Assembly: GCF_034344865.1 (NCBI RefSeq)
Contig: NZ_CP133774.1
Location: 7,006,001-7,070,000, forward strand
Origin: Pseudomonas sp. 10S4
Lineage (GTDB): Bacteria; Pseudomonadota; Gammaproteobacteria; Pseudomonadales; Pseudomonadaceae
Length of the DNA: 64,000 nt
Reading direction: 5' to 3'
Shown: positions 27,200 to 36,498 of the stretch, one piece after another
How positions within the stretch are numbered: the stretch's first letter is position 1
Layout of the letters: each line of letters begins with the position of its first letter
Made by a program: the position numbers and the translations under genes
Notes under the pieces: generated by a model
Told to the model about the DNA's origin: nothing
What the model saw: the letters and a program-made list of their open reading frames with translations, nothing else
Databases searched by the model: none

Positions 27200-28342
27200 T
27201 CATATCCAATTTACATAAAACTGTACCAGCGCTGCGGCAAGATCAGCCTGCAAGGCTTGTTCCAGACACCACGCCTCGGCATGTTTTTCCAGCTCCGGCC
27301 AGTGTTTACGGGTCGCCAGCCACTGGTCGGCCATGTCTTCGCCAGCATTCCACGCCCGCCAAAGACCGCTGATCGCCTCGCTGGCCGGCGTCGACAAGCC
27401 TTTTGTATAGAGCGCGATGAAGGCTTCGAGCTTCTCCAGGTGCACATCTTCTTCCTGCTGATAGATGTGCCAGAGCATCGGCCGCCCTGCCCATTGGGCG
27501 CGGACAAACGAGTCTTCGCCGCGTACAGCATTGAAATCGCAGCACCAGAGCAGGTGATCGTATTGATCCTGCCGGACGAACGGCAGCACCTGAACAGTCA
27601 GTGCATCGCGCACATGCAACGCACCGGCCACCAGGCCGCTGACCCCGAGCCAGCGTTCAACATCACCGAGAATCCGCCCTTCGGGCACCAGCAGATGCGT
27701 GGGTGTCGGGTCGGTCGACAGCCTGTCAAGCCAGCTCGCCAGCCCAGTGTTTTCGTAGGCAAACAGCGAGATCAACCGGGCTGCGGGTGCACGATCAACG
27801 CCCAAACCTTGCAGGAATTCTCGCTGGGCTTCGGGGCTTTGCTGAAACTGCCGACGCCGCTCGAGCAATCCGCTTTCACGCAGCAAGCCACCGGTGTCCT
27901 TCTGGAACCCCGGGAAGAAGAAGTACTTCTGCACGCTCTTGTACTTCACCGACGGCAAACCGTGACAACCGATGACCCAGTCCTCGGCGCTTAGGTAATC
28001 CAGATTCAGCCACAACGGCGGTTTCTCCCGCTCGACCATGGCGTCCATGTACACGCCGGGCAGTTGGCAGGCGAACGCGGCGATCACCACGTCGGCGGCA
28101 GCAACCGGTTGCCATTCGGTCGGCCAGTGACACACCTCGACTCCCTGCTGCCATTGCTGGGGCGCATTGATGTCGATTTCCGGGCACAGGCGTTCGAAGG
28201 CGCGCAGGTCGTCAACCCATAGGCGCACGACCACAGAATGTTCGGCCACCAGTTGCCGGGCCAGGCGCCAGGTCACGCCGATGTCGCCAAAGTTGTCGAC
28301 CACCGTGCAAAAAATATCCCAGCGGGTTTTCAGTTCAGGCAT
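27200..28342 (-). CDS. earP: EF-P arginine rhamnosyltransferase EarP
   Basis: A 380-residue GT-B glycosyltransferase that transfers rhamnose from dTDP-L-rhamnose to Arg32 of EF-P. The family N-terminus WDIFCTVVDNFGDIGVTWR contains Asp16 and Asp20, and Glu276 lies in AVRGEDSF; these correspond to the essential D13, D17 and E273 of P. aeruginosa EarP with a constant offset of three. Nucleotide-sugar contacts follow in that region. It is the first gene of the earP-efp unit. Confidence 0.95.
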   Translation of the reverse strand: MPELKTRWDIFCTVVDNFGDIGVTWRLARQLVAEHSVVVRLWVDDLRAFERLCPEIDINAPQQWQQGVEVCHWPTEWQPVAAADVVIAAFACQLPGVYMDAMVEREKPPLWLNLDYLSAEDWVIGCHGLPSVKYKSVQKYFFFPGFQKDTGGLLRESGLLERRRQFQQSPEAQREFLQGLGVDRAPAARLISLFAYENTGLASWLDRLSTDPTPTHLLVPEGRILGDVERWLGVSGLVAGALHVRDALTVQVLPFVRQDQYDHLLWCCDFNAVRGEDSFVRAQWAGRPMLWHIYQQEEDVHLEKLEAFIALYTKGLSTPASEAISGLWRAWNAGEDMADQWLATRKHWPELEKHAEAWCLEQALQADLAAALVQFYVNWI

Positions 28343-28466
28343 TGCGGGCTCCCGTTGGCAAAGGCGCCGATTGTCCGCATAAATTACCCCGTGCAGAAGA
28401 GCCGACGGCGATTAATCTTCGTGCGACAATCGCCATCCGCCCGCGACTACCCGCCAGGAGGCAGCC

Positions 28467-28877
28467 ATGCCCTACCGTCCCAACCCGCGCCGCCCGTTGC
28501 CGATTCGCCTCAATGCCATGCAATTGACCGCCAGTATTGCCGTGGGTCTTTGGCTGGGGTTCATCGCCATCGCGCTGACCTGTTGGCTCGCTTCGCGTTT
28601 TTTGCCCTCCGAGCAATTGGCGCCCGTGGCTCAGGTCGTCCAGCGGCTGACCCAACCGACGGCAGTGGTGCAACCGGTGCCGGACATCCCGCCTCAGAGC
28701 CCGCTGTTCGAACAATACAAAGAAAACCTGCGCAAGAACGAACAGCAACAAACCCTGGATCAGGCCCGCACGAATAACCGCAACCTGTCGAATCCGAAAT
28801 GCCAGTTCTGGCTGCAACAGGACCAGACCGCGCCGAGCGAAAAAAGCCGCGCCAACGTCCTGCAATTCTGCGATTGA
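28467..28877 (+). CDS. Single-pass membrane protein, unknown function
   Basis: I do not recognise a named family. The 136-residue protein has a basic N-terminus (MPYRPNPRRPLPIR), one membrane segment at about residues 22-44, a proline/valine-rich linker and a polar, glutamine-rich C-terminal domain with two cysteines (PKCQFW and LQFCD) that could form a disulfide outside the cytoplasm. It diverges from earP, and its stop is 2 bp before the GreA-like gene, so those two are probably co-transcribed. The ATG 28467 follows a CAGGAGG site. Confidence 0.75.
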   Translation: MPYRPNPRRPLPIRLNAMQLTASIAVGLWLGFIAIALTCWLASRFLPSEQLAPVAQVVQRLTQPTAVVQPVPDIPPQSPLFEQYKENLRKNEQQQTLDQARTNNRNLSNPKCQFWLQQDQTAPSEKSRANVLQFCD

Positions 28878-28879
28878 TC

Positions 28880-29374
28880 ATGAAGCTCTCTATGCACAAG
28901 CCGACCGTCCACCAACTGATTCTCGACAAGCTGCGCATCGATCTCGACATCGCCGAACGCGCTGCGCAAACCGCCTACGAAACCGCGACCCACGAAGAAA
29001 ATATCGCCGAAAACAAGTACGACACGTTGGGGCTGGAGGCGTCTTACCTCGCGGCCGGGCAGGCGAAACGGGTCGAGGAAATCCGTCATTCACTGACGCT
29101 GTGCCAAAACCTGACATTGCGCCCGTATGACGATCAGCGCGGTATCGAGGTCGGCGCCCTGCTCTGGCCTGGAGGACGAGAAGGGTCGTGAACAATGGCT
29201 GTTCCTGGCCCCCGATGCGGCGGGTTTGAAGGTTGACTTGGTGGGGCAGATGATCACCGTCATCACCCCCGCTCGCCGCTGGGCAAAAGCCTGCTGGGCA
29301 AGTTCGAAGGGGACGATGTGGAGATTCTGGTGGCGGGCGCTCGGCAACAGTTTGCTGTCACCGAGGTTGTGTAA
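28880..29374 (+). pseudogene. GreA/GreB-family transcription factor, frame broken twice (+1 and -1)
   Basis: A 164-residue protein once two compensating indels are repaired. The N-terminal half (HKPTVHQLILDKLRIDLDIA...YDTLGLEASYLAAGQ in parts) is a coiled coil like the Gre finger, and the C-terminal half ends with the FKBP-like SPLGKSLLGKFEGDDVEI motif of GreA/GreB. An extra T near 29165 shifts the frame after VGALL, and a missing base near 29272 restores it before SPLGK. Gre factors rescue backtracked RNA polymerase; this branch is divergent, so its activity is uncertain. GreB itself is at 42017. Two opposite indels 100 bp apart that leave good similarity throughout point to sequence errors. 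Confidence 0.75.
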
Positions 29375-29380
29375 GGCAGA

Positions 29381-30363
<983 letters not shown>

Positions 30364-30472
30364 TCAAAGCAGGTAGACGCCACGGGCATCAGCGACGGTA
30401 TATAACTATATTAATGGCTTGAAGAATAAATCTAGAACTTTTTTATCAAAACGCCATTATTCGTGTTCTGGC

Positions 30473-30583
30473 GTCCTGCTTCGTGAATACGCTCCTCTTT
30501 TGACGAGGGACTGTTGCTGCCAGGCAACGCACCATGGCAGTAACAGGCCCCGTCAAAAAGGAACAGTATTTGCGAAGCAGGAC
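30473..30583. repeat. 111-bp nested imperfect palindrome between cysB and usp
   Basis: Three nested stem blocks share one centre: an 11-bp perfect outer stem (GTCCTGCTTCG / CGAAGCAGGAC), an 8-bp perfect middle stem (TTTTGACG / CGTCAAAA) and an 11-of-12 inner stem (CTGTTGCTGCCA / TGGCAGTAACAG), with a 12-nt loop. It ends 1 bp before the usp stop codon. It does not match the REP families in this window. It could be a terminator, a structured RNA 3' end or a small non-autonomous element. Confidence 0.7.
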
Positions 30584-30584
30584 A

Positions 30585-31088
30585 CTAACGATCACCTTGG
30601 CGCCGACGTTCCACCAACGGCACCAGATAGACCGGCACCCGCGCCAGTTGCAGCACACGCGCCGCCGTACGCCCCAAAGGTGTTTCCGCACCAGCACGAT
30701 GGCTATGACTACCTAGGATCAGCAAATCCACCGAGAGTTTCTGCGCCTGCTCAAGAATCACCTGCGACGGATCGCCCTGAAGCACCCGCACCGCTTTGAT
30801 CCGCTCCAGATCCTGCTCGCCCTCCTCCCCCAGCTCTTCACGAAAGCTTTCGAGCACCCGTTGCTCAATATTGGCGATTACCGTGCTCAGGCCCTGACTG
30901 TGAAACTCGTTCAGCGCCTGTTCATCGAGATAACTTTGCAGCACCGATTCGGCGAACAGCCCCATGGGTTCCACCGCGTGCACCACATACAAGTCGGCAT
31001 TGAATGTTCGCGCCAATGCCAAGGCGTGCTGCATCACCAAAGGTGCGTACAGGCCGAGGTCGGTGGCATACAGCATGGAACCAATCAT
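30585..31088 (-). CDS. Universal stress protein, UspA family
   Basis: A 167-residue single-domain Usp. It has the N-terminal LYATDLG strand, and the C-terminal nucleotide-binding pattern LLILGSHSHRAG...LGRTAARVL of ATP-binding Usp proteins. A near-perfect AGGAGG lies 5 bp before the ATG at 31088. It ends inside the foot of the long palindrome. The usp-cysB adjacency is conserved in P. aeruginosa (PA1753-PA1754). Confidence 0.9.
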   Translation of the reverse strand: MIGSMLYATDLGLYAPLVMQHALALARTFNADLYVVHAVEPMGLFAESVLQSYLDEQALNEFHSQGLSTVIANIEQRVLESFREELGEEGEQDLERIKAVRVLQGDPSQVILEQAQKLSVDLLILGSHSHRAGAETPLGRTAARVLQLARVPVYLVPLVERRRQGDR

Positions 31089-31183
31089 ATGACCTCCTTG
31101 CGTGCCAACTTGGCGGAGATTTGATTCAGCTTAGCAGTGCCTTGGCGTGTACGACGGGCCGCGTAACGCCTTGAAGCAAGGGC

Positions 31184-32089
31184 TTAAACTTTCTGCTCGT
31201 TGCTGATGCCGTGAGGCACATGACCGGTGGCGACCACTTCGCGAGCCAGTTCGCAATGGCCGGCCTGATCATCGAAAAACACGTCGGCGGCAAAGGCTTC
31301 CAAAAACGCCGCTTTGGTCAGGCCGCCGAGAAACAGCGATTCGTCCAGGCGAATGTCCCACTCGCGCAGCGTGCGGATCACACGCTCGTGGGCCGGTGCC
31401 GAACGTGCAGTCACCAGCGCCGTGCGGATCGGGCAAGCGTCGTCGGGGAATTCGCGCTGCAACAGATTGAGCGCCGCCAGGAAGCCTTTGAACGGCCCAC
31501 CGCGCAAGGGCTCGCGGGCAGCTTCACGTTCACTGGCCTGAAATGCCGCAAGGCCACCCGATTGATACACGCGCTCCGACTCGTCGGAAAACAGCACCGC
31601 GTCACCGTCGAAGGCAATGCGCAATTCGTCACTGGCCGCACGGCTCGCGCCGCCCGACAGAATGGTCGCGGCGGCAAAGCCGGCATCGAGTGCGCTGCGC
31701 ACATCTTCGGCATGAGTCGACAGAAACAGGTCGCAACCAAAAGCCTTGAGGTACGGATAAGGACTGCGCCCGCCGACAAACGCCGCACGGGAAATCGCCA
31801 GGCCGTAGTGGTGAATCGAGTTGAACACCCGCAGGCCGGTGTCGGCACTATTGCGCGACACCAGCACGACTTCGACCCGGGCGCGGCCAAGGCTGGTATT
31901 GAGTTTCAGGAGTTTTTCCACCAGCGCAAAGGCATCGCCGGGCTCGAGGATCTCGTCTTCGTGCTCGATCTGGTATTGCCGATAGGCTTCGACGCCGCTC
32001 GACTCATACACCTTGTGGCTCTCGCTCAAGTCGAACAACGCTCGCGATGAAATCGCCAGCACCAACTTGTCATCTATGTCCTTGGCCAT
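31184..32089 (-). CDS. Cytosolic 5'-nucleotidase (NT5C1 family)
   Basis: A 301-residue protein of the 5-nucleotidase family (Pfam 5-nucleotidase, related to mammalian NT5C1 AMP-specific enzymes). The conserved VLAISSRALFDL start, the VLVSRNSADTGLRVFNSI segment, and AFDGDAVLFSDESE with its HAD-like aspartates are present. It probably dephosphorylates nucleoside monophosphates in the cytoplasm. It has its own start and lies between usp and a reductase on the same strand with gaps of ~25-95 bp. Confidence 0.85.
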   Translation of the reverse strand: MAKDIDDKLVLAISSRALFDLSESHKVYESSGVEAYRQYQIEHEDEILEPGDAFALVEKLLKLNTSLGRARVEVVLVSRNSADTGLRVFNSIHHYGLAISRAAFVGGRSPYPYLKAFGCDLFLSTHAEDVRSALDAGFAAATILSGGASRAASDELRIAFDGDAVLFSDESERVYQSGGLAAFQASEREAAREPLRGGPFKGFLAALNLLQREFPDDACPIRTALVTARSAPAHERVIRTLREWDIRLDESLFLGGLTKAAFLEAFAADVFFDDQAGHCELAREVVATGHVPHGISNEQKV

Positions 32090-32113
32090 GCCCTTCCCCT
32101 CTGGTTGATCGAC

Positions 32114-33070
32114 TTAAACGTTTCGTCGATCGATAAAACCGAGCGCCCGATACAGGGCCTCGATGCGCGGCAATTCACATCCCGCCGCTTTCGCCGCCGC
32201 CAGGGGCCGTGCGTAGATCGCTTCCAGCTCCAGCGGTCGTTTGTGCTGGAAATCGTGGTACATGCTCGGCCAATAGTCAGGCATTTTTTCGGTCACCATA
32301 AACAGGTGATCGGCATACCCGGCCGGGATGTCGTGACCGCAGGCGATTGCGCCCCGAACCACTTCGGCCATCAACGCCTTGATCAGTTCCCGACTGTCGG
32401 CGTCGGCCATCAGCGGTGTAGTGCTCGCCCCAAGCAGCACCGACAGACCGTTGTAAGGGATATTCCAGACCAGTTTTTGCCAGCGCGCCTGATGCAGGTT
32501 CGGCATGCCCTGAGAGTCGATGCCAGCCGAGCGGACCAATCCTGCGCCCTCTTCGACGATTGCCTGGCGGGCCTGCTCATCACCGGCCGGGCCACTGTGA
32601 TAGCCGACATTCACCGCGCCGAGCGCCTGATGGGTAATGACGCCAGGCCCGGCGCGATGGACGCAGATAAAACAGAGCCCGCCAAGCACGTGCAGCGAAT
32701 CGGGGAGCAATTCGCGCAAGCTGTCCTCAACATCCAGGCCGTTTTGCAGCACCAGTATTTTGGCATCGGGTGCGGCGGCCTGGAGGATGGCCGGTGCGAG
32801 ATCGGCGTTGTTGGTGGTTTTGGCGCCGACCAGCAGCCAGTCGCAGGGCGGCATGTCCTCGGCACACGAATAGGCCTGGGCCGGGTTCAGGCTCAGCGCG
32901 CCATGCACTGCACTGTTGAGTTGCAGGCCGCGCTCGGCGACCGCTGAAAACTCACTGCGCAACAGAAAATGCACATCGAAACCGGCGCGCGCCAGCATCA
33001 CCCCGTAGAAACCACCGATCGCGCCGGTCCCGATAATACCGATTGTCGGCTTGGCAACTGCTCCCATCAT
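32114..33070 (-). CDS. Ketopantoate reductase (PanE/ApbA) family protein
   Basis: A 318-residue NADPH-dependent reductase with the N-terminal Rossmann motif GIIGTGAIGGFYG (~10-22), the VGAKTTNN stretch and the catalytic Lys in ARWQKLVWNIPYN. The family includes 2-dehydropantoate 2-reductase for pantothenate synthesis, but many pseudomonads carry several paralogues, so the pathway is uncertain. Its ATG at 33070 overlaps the TGA of the thioredoxin-like gene, giving a coupled pair. Confidence 0.85.
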   Translation of the reverse strand: MMGAVAKPTIGIIGTGAIGGFYGVMLARAGFDVHFLLRSEFSAVAERGLQLNSAVHGALSLNPAQAYSCAEDMPPCDWLLVGAKTTNNADLAPAILQAAAPDAKILVLQNGLDVEDSLRELLPDSLHVLGGLCFICVHRAGPGVITHQALGAVNVGYHSGPAGDEQARQAIVEEGAGLVRSAGIDSQGMPNLHQARWQKLVWNIPYNGLSVLLGASTTPLMADADSRELIKALMAEVVRGAIACGHDIPAGYADHLFMVTEKMPDYWPSMYHDFQHKRPLELEAIYARPLAAAKAAGCELPRIEALYRALGFIDRRNV

Positions 33071-33453
33071 GGCAACTCCTCAGCAATTCGATTCAGCGCC
33101 TGCCCTACCGCCTCATTAAGTTCGGTGCTGGTCAGGCGCGACTGTACCGCCCCAAAGAACTCACCGTCGCGCACCACAAACAGCGCCGGCAAATGAAAGA
33201 CCTCATAACGTTCCACCAACCCGCCATTGTTGCCGGCGTCGATCCAGCACAACTGATCGACCACCAGATCAAGCCTTGGCAATTGCTCGCGGGCAAAACG
33301 GCAACTGGCGCAGCCGACGCTGGTGAAAATCACTAGTGAAGTACCGCTCATCGCCAGCAGCCGTTGGTCGGCGTCGAAATCGGTCAGTTCCGATTCGAAC
33401 ACTATACTGGGGGAAACAATGTCAAATGGGCGACACAGGGAGTCCGTGTTCAT
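33067..33453 (-). CDS. Thioredoxin-like protein with CASC active site
   Basis: A 128-residue thioredoxin-fold protein with the redox motif C48-A-S-C51 in FTSVGCASCRFAREQLP and a cis-Pro region FHLPALFVV. It lacks a clear signal peptide, so a cytoplasmic role as thiol reductase is likely. The longest reading starts at 33453; a GTG at 33402 that removes 17 poorly placed residues is a credible alternative. It is translationally coupled to the ketopantoate-reductase-like gene (ATGA overlap). With the longer start, its first codon overlaps that of the divergent PilZ-like gene in the tetranucleotide CATG. Confidence 0.82.
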   Translation of the reverse strand: MNTDSLCRPFDIVSPSIVFESELTDFDADQRLLAMSGTSLVIFTSVGCASCRFAREQLPRLDLVVDQLCWIDAGNNGGLVERYEVFHLPALFVVRDGEFFGAVQSRLTSTELNEAVGQALNRIAEELP

Positions 33454-33895
33454 GGGACGTTTTCTTCCTCATCCTGACGATGTGCCCGTGGAGCTGACGC
33501 TACTCAAACATGAGTGCATTTCACGGCAACGGCTGCACACTATCAGCCTCGGCGGCATGGCTTGCAATTACCACCGCGCCTGGCGCCACGGCACGGCGCT
33601 GGAAGTTCGCATGCCGACCTTGAACCCCGACTTGCGTTACCTGGGCTATGTAGCCTGGTGCCTGCGACGAAAGCGCGGCTATCTGGTGGGCATTGCCTTT
33701 GTTGACGAGCAGATGCTGTTCAGTGCCCGGATGGGCGAACAGGCATGCCAGATCGAACGCTATTGCCGCCTGCACGAGGTGCAGGAGGACTTGCAGGATA
33801 TTCAAGCGCTGGCCCTCGAATGGGTCCAGCAGCATGCCGACGAGTTCTCCCACGACACGGTTCGCAAGGCTTTTGCACAGCCTGTGCTGGATTAG
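33452..33895 (+). CDS. PilZ-domain-like protein
   Basis: A 147-residue protein whose N-terminal half looks like a PilZ domain: basic residues in SRQRLHTISLGGM, where the SxGG turn matches the second PilZ motif, followed by beta-strands GTALEVRMP and YLGYVAWCLRRKRGYLVGIAF. PilZ proteins bind c-di-GMP; the Asp of the second motif is replaced here by Thr, so binding is uncertain. The C-terminal ~50 residues are helical. The start at 33452 has AGGGAG upstream; ATG 33419 with GGGGG at 5 bp is another possibility. It diverges from the thioredoxin-like gene. Confidence 0.75.
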   Translation: MGRFLPHPDDVPVELTLLKHECISRQRLHTISLGGMACNYHRAWRHGTALEVRMPTLNPDLRYLGYVAWCLRRKRGYLVGIAFVDEQMLFSARMGEQACQIERYCRLHEVQEDLQDIQALALEWVQQHADEFSHDTVRKAFAQPVLD

Positions 33896-34056
33896 GTCCA
33901 CGCGCAAACTAACTGAGAATGCCCCCTAAACCAGTGTTTGCCCATTGTCGAGCCACGGTGTAACGCGCTAAGGTTCCGCTCCCGACGCGCTTAATTTGCT
34001 GTGCTCCGCCGCGCGGGTTCGCTGGCGGCCGGCACCCGTGACCTGACGAGTAAACG

Positions 34057-35133
34057 ATGGCTGATTTACCGATCAACGACCTAAACGTCGCTTCCAACGA
34101 GACGCTGATCACCCCTGATCAGCTCAAGCGTGATATCCCTCTGAGCGACGCTGCCCTGCGCACCGTGACCAAAGGCCGCGAAGTCATTCGCAACATTCTT
34201 GATGGCACCGACCACCGCTTGTTCGTTGTGATCGGGCCTTGCTCGATCCACGACATCAAGGCTGCCCACGAATACGCCGAGCGCCTGAAAACACTGGCCG
34301 CCGAAGTGTCCGATACCTTGTATCTGGTCATGCGCGTGTATTTCGAGAAGCCACGTACCACCGTTGGCTGGAAAGGTCTGATCAACGATCCGTACCTGGA
34401 CGACTCGTTCAAGATTCAGGACGGTTTGCACATCGGTCGCAAATTGCTGCTGGACCTGGCCGAGATGGGTCTCCCGACCGCGACCGAAGCCCTCGACCCG
34501 ATCTCCCCGCAATATTTGCAGGACCTGATCAGTTGGTCGGCCATTGGCGCGCGCACCACCGAATCCCAGACTCACCGTGAAATGGCCTCCGGCCTGTCCT
34601 CGGCAGTCGGCTTCAAGAACGGCACCGACGGCGGCCTGACCGTGGCGATCAACGCCCTGCAGTCGGTTTCCAGCCCGCACCGTTTCCTGGGCATCAACCA
34701 GGAAGGTGGCGTGTCGATCGTCACCACCAAGGGCAACGCCTACGGTCACGTGGTATTGCGCGGTGGCAACGGCAAGCCGAACTACGATTCGGTCAGCGTC
34801 GCACTGTGCGAGCAAGCGCTGAACAAAGCCAAGATCAAGCCAAACATCATGGTTGATTGCAGCCACGCCAACTCCAACAAGGACCCGGCCCTGCAACCAC
34901 TGGTGATGGAGAACGTCGCCAACCAGATCCTCGAAGGCAACCAGTCGATCATCGGCCTGATGGTCGAGAGTCACCTGAACTGGGGCTGCCAGGCGATCCC
35001 GAAAGACCTCGCCGATCTGCAATATGGCGTATCGATCACCGATGCCTGCATCGACTGGTCCGCCACCGAAAACACCTTGCGCAGCATGCATGCCAAGCTC
35101 AAGGACGTGCTGCCGAAACGCGATCGCAGCTGA
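34057..35133 (+). CDS. Class I DAHP synthase (AroF/G/H family)
   Basis: A 358-residue class I 3-deoxy-7-phosphoheptulonate synthase. The VIGPCSIHD metal-site loop, the YFEKPRTTVGWKGLINDP motif, SWSAIGARTTESQ and VDCSHANSNKD are all intact, and the N-terminal ~45-residue extension is that of the feedback-regulated enzymes (Phe, Tyr or Trp type; which one cannot be told reliably). It corresponds to P. aeruginosa PA1750. An unrelated class II enzyme is encoded at 18405, so entry to the shikimate pathway is split between two isoenzymes. A terminator follows. Confidence 0.95.
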   Translation: MADLPINDLNVASNETLITPDQLKRDIPLSDAALRTVTKGREVIRNILDGTDHRLFVVIGPCSIHDIKAAHEYAERLKTLAAEVSDTLYLVMRVYFEKPRTTVGWKGLINDPYLDDSFKIQDGLHIGRKLLLDLAEMGLPTATEALDPISPQYLQDLISWSAIGARTTESQTHREMASGLSSAVGFKNGTDGGLTVAINALQSVSSPHRFLGINQEGGVSIVTTKGNAYGHVVLRGGNGKPNYDSVSVALCEQALNKAKIKPNIMVDCSHANSNKDPALQPLVMENVANQILEGNQSIIGLMVESHLNWGCQAIPKDLADLQYGVSITDACIDWSATENTLRSMHAKLKDVLPKRDRS

Positions 35134-35153
35134 TCGCCGTTTTCTGCGCACAC

Positions 35154-35184
35154 AAAAACGCCGGGCTAAACCCGGCGTTTTTTT
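35154..35184. terminator. Bidirectional Rho-independent terminator
   Basis: AACGCCGGG and CCCGGCGTT arms around a short loop with flanking A and T runs, between the convergent DAHP synthase and acetyltransferase genes. Confidence 0.92.
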
Positions 35185-35195
35185 ATGCGTTGTGT

Positions 35196-35483
35196 TTACT
35201 GGCTCAGCTTGGCAGCGTGCCGCTGGTGACGCTCCATGTAGCGCTCCACGTAGGAGCACGATGGAATGACTGTGTAACCCATTTCCTCGGCGTACTGCAG
35301 CGCCTGCTCGGTCAATGCCGCCGCAATGCCGCGGCCACGCAAGGCGTTGGGCACGAAAGTGCGATAGATATCCAGGGTCTGTTTCCCCAGATCCATATAG
35401 GTCAGGTAGGCACGATGACCGTCCACATTGGTCTCGAACTGATGACCAGCCTGGTCATGGTGGATGGACAACGCCTCGCTCAT
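35196..35483 (-). CDS. Small GNAT-type N-acetyltransferase (YjdJ-like)
   Basis: A 95-residue minimal GNAT domain. The acetyl-CoA loop is visible in RTFVPNALRGRGIAAALTEQAL and the CSYVERYM segment near the end is typical of the short YjdJ/GNAT family. The substrate is unknown. The start at 35483 has GAGGAG 6 bp upstream. It converges on the DAHP synthase gene. Confidence 0.87.
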   Translation of the reverse strand: MSEALSIHHDQAGHQFETNVDGHRAYLTYMDLGKQTLDIYRTFVPNALRGRGIAAALTEQALQYAEEMGYTVIPSCSYVERYMERHQRHAAKLSQ

Positions 35484-36124
35484 CACTACTCCTCGCGGGT
35501 CTTGGATTCTGACCCCTACCTTACCGATGTTTTTCCGGCGAAGGAACATCTACGCCACCCTGTGCCTGAATGGACACCGAGAAGAGCTGCACCTATCTCG
35601 CGCAACCGGGCACGTATCAAATAGTAGGCACCATTGGCAGAAATGCTCAAGGTGCGCTCGTCATCACGTTGGGGGCGGCAGGTACGGCTCCGGGTTACGC
35701 AGGGACGGCTCGACCGAGGATCTTCCCCGGGTCGAAAGCCTGAACATTGCCGGATGTTGAGACTTAAGACGAGCGCCCTTTGTTAAAGTCACCTCAACAT
35801 GCAGAAAGATATGAGAGGCGCTGCGCAAAATCCGAACAAAAGTGTAGACGACAGCATGTAGACAGACTTTAACAAAGACTGAAAATACCGCCTTTTTGAT
35901 CGGGAACTTTTTGCGCACGGCTCGCTCAGCTCGGGCTTTCTAGCTGGATATTTTTTATCCAGTGCAGTTAAAAGTTGCTCGAAAAAGAATCAACGCCTAC
36001 AATTTTTTTTGCTTCTTGCTTTACGTCAGTTTACTTACGACAAGTAATGGGTAGTATGTACGCCGGCTATTTCCTCACTCTGAGGAGACAGCTACTTAAT
36101 AGAAAGTCCTTGAAGGGGAACACG
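35484..36124. other. 641-bp intergenic region upstream of oprI
   Basis: No convincing gene. It contains a perfect 13-bp inverted repeat at 35778-35790 and 35865-35877, AT-rich DNA from 35900 to 36060, and near 36016-36057 promoter-like hexamers (TTGCTT, TAGTAT) for the strongly expressed oprI. A short reverse open frame at 35664-35918 has no recognisable content. The oprI leader from the putative start site would be about 60 nt. Confidence 0.5.
35778..35877. repeat. 13-bp perfect inverted repeat pair
   Basis: CTTTGTTAAAGTC at 35778-35790 and its exact complement at 35865-35877, with 74 bp between. It could mark the ends of a small element or two operator half-sites; there is no flanking duplication that I can see. 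Confidence 0.55.
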
Positions 36125-36376
36125 ATGAACAACGTTCTGAAATTCTCTGCTCTGGCTCTGGCCGCAGTTCTGGCTACCGGTTGCAGCAGCGTATCGAAAG
36201 AAACCGAAGCACGTCTGACCGCTACTGAAGACGCAGCTGCTCGCTCCCAGGCTCGTGCAGACGAAGCTTACCGTAAAGCTGATGAAGCTCTGGCTGCTGC
36301 TCAAAAAGCACAACAGACTGCTGACGAAGCTAACGAGCGTGCTCTGCGCATGCTGGACAAAGCTAGCCGCAAGTAA
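36125..36376 (+). CDS. oprI: Major outer-membrane lipoprotein OprI
   Basis: An 83-residue murein (Braun-type) lipoprotein. The signal peptide ends in the lipobox LATGC, and the mature part is a continuous alanine-rich coiled coil with heptads ([19 protein letters not shown]) ending in Lys, the residue linked to peptidoglycan. ATG 36125 is chosen because it starts the signal peptide, with AAGGGGAA upstream; a longer open frame is not relevant. Codons are the optimal ones of a very highly expressed gene. A terminator follows, and an L,D-transpeptidase gene, the enzyme type that attaches such lipoproteins, is the convergent neighbour. Confidence 0.97.
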   Translation: MNNVLKFSALALAAVLATGCSSVSKETEARLTATEDAAARSQARADEAYRKADEALAAAQKAQQTADEANERALRMLDKASRK

Positions 36377-36397
36377 TAATCCTTCGGGGTTGTTATC

Positions 36398-36427
36398 AAG
36401 CCGATCCATTTATGGGTCGGCTTTTTT
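36398..36427 (+). terminator. Rho-independent terminator of oprI
   Basis: AAGCCGA and TCGGCTT arms followed by a T-run, 22 bp after the oprI stop. Confidence 0.9.
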
Positions 36428-36452
36428 ATGCCTGGCGTTTAGTCCCAGGCAT

Positions 36453-36492
36453 AAAAAACCCGCCGACACAGCCTGCGTCGGCGGGTTCTTTT
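36453..36492 (-). terminator. Rho-independent terminator of the L,D-transpeptidase gene
   Basis: AACCCGCCGAC and GTCGGCGGGTT arms flanked by A and T runs, 7 bp beyond the stop on the minus strand. Confidence 0.88.
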
Positions 36493-36498
36493 CAGCGT

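Noticed and set aside
35664..35918. 84-residue minus-strand frame upstream of oprI
   Set aside because: No ribosome site, no similarity that I can see, and mixed composition; left as intergenic.
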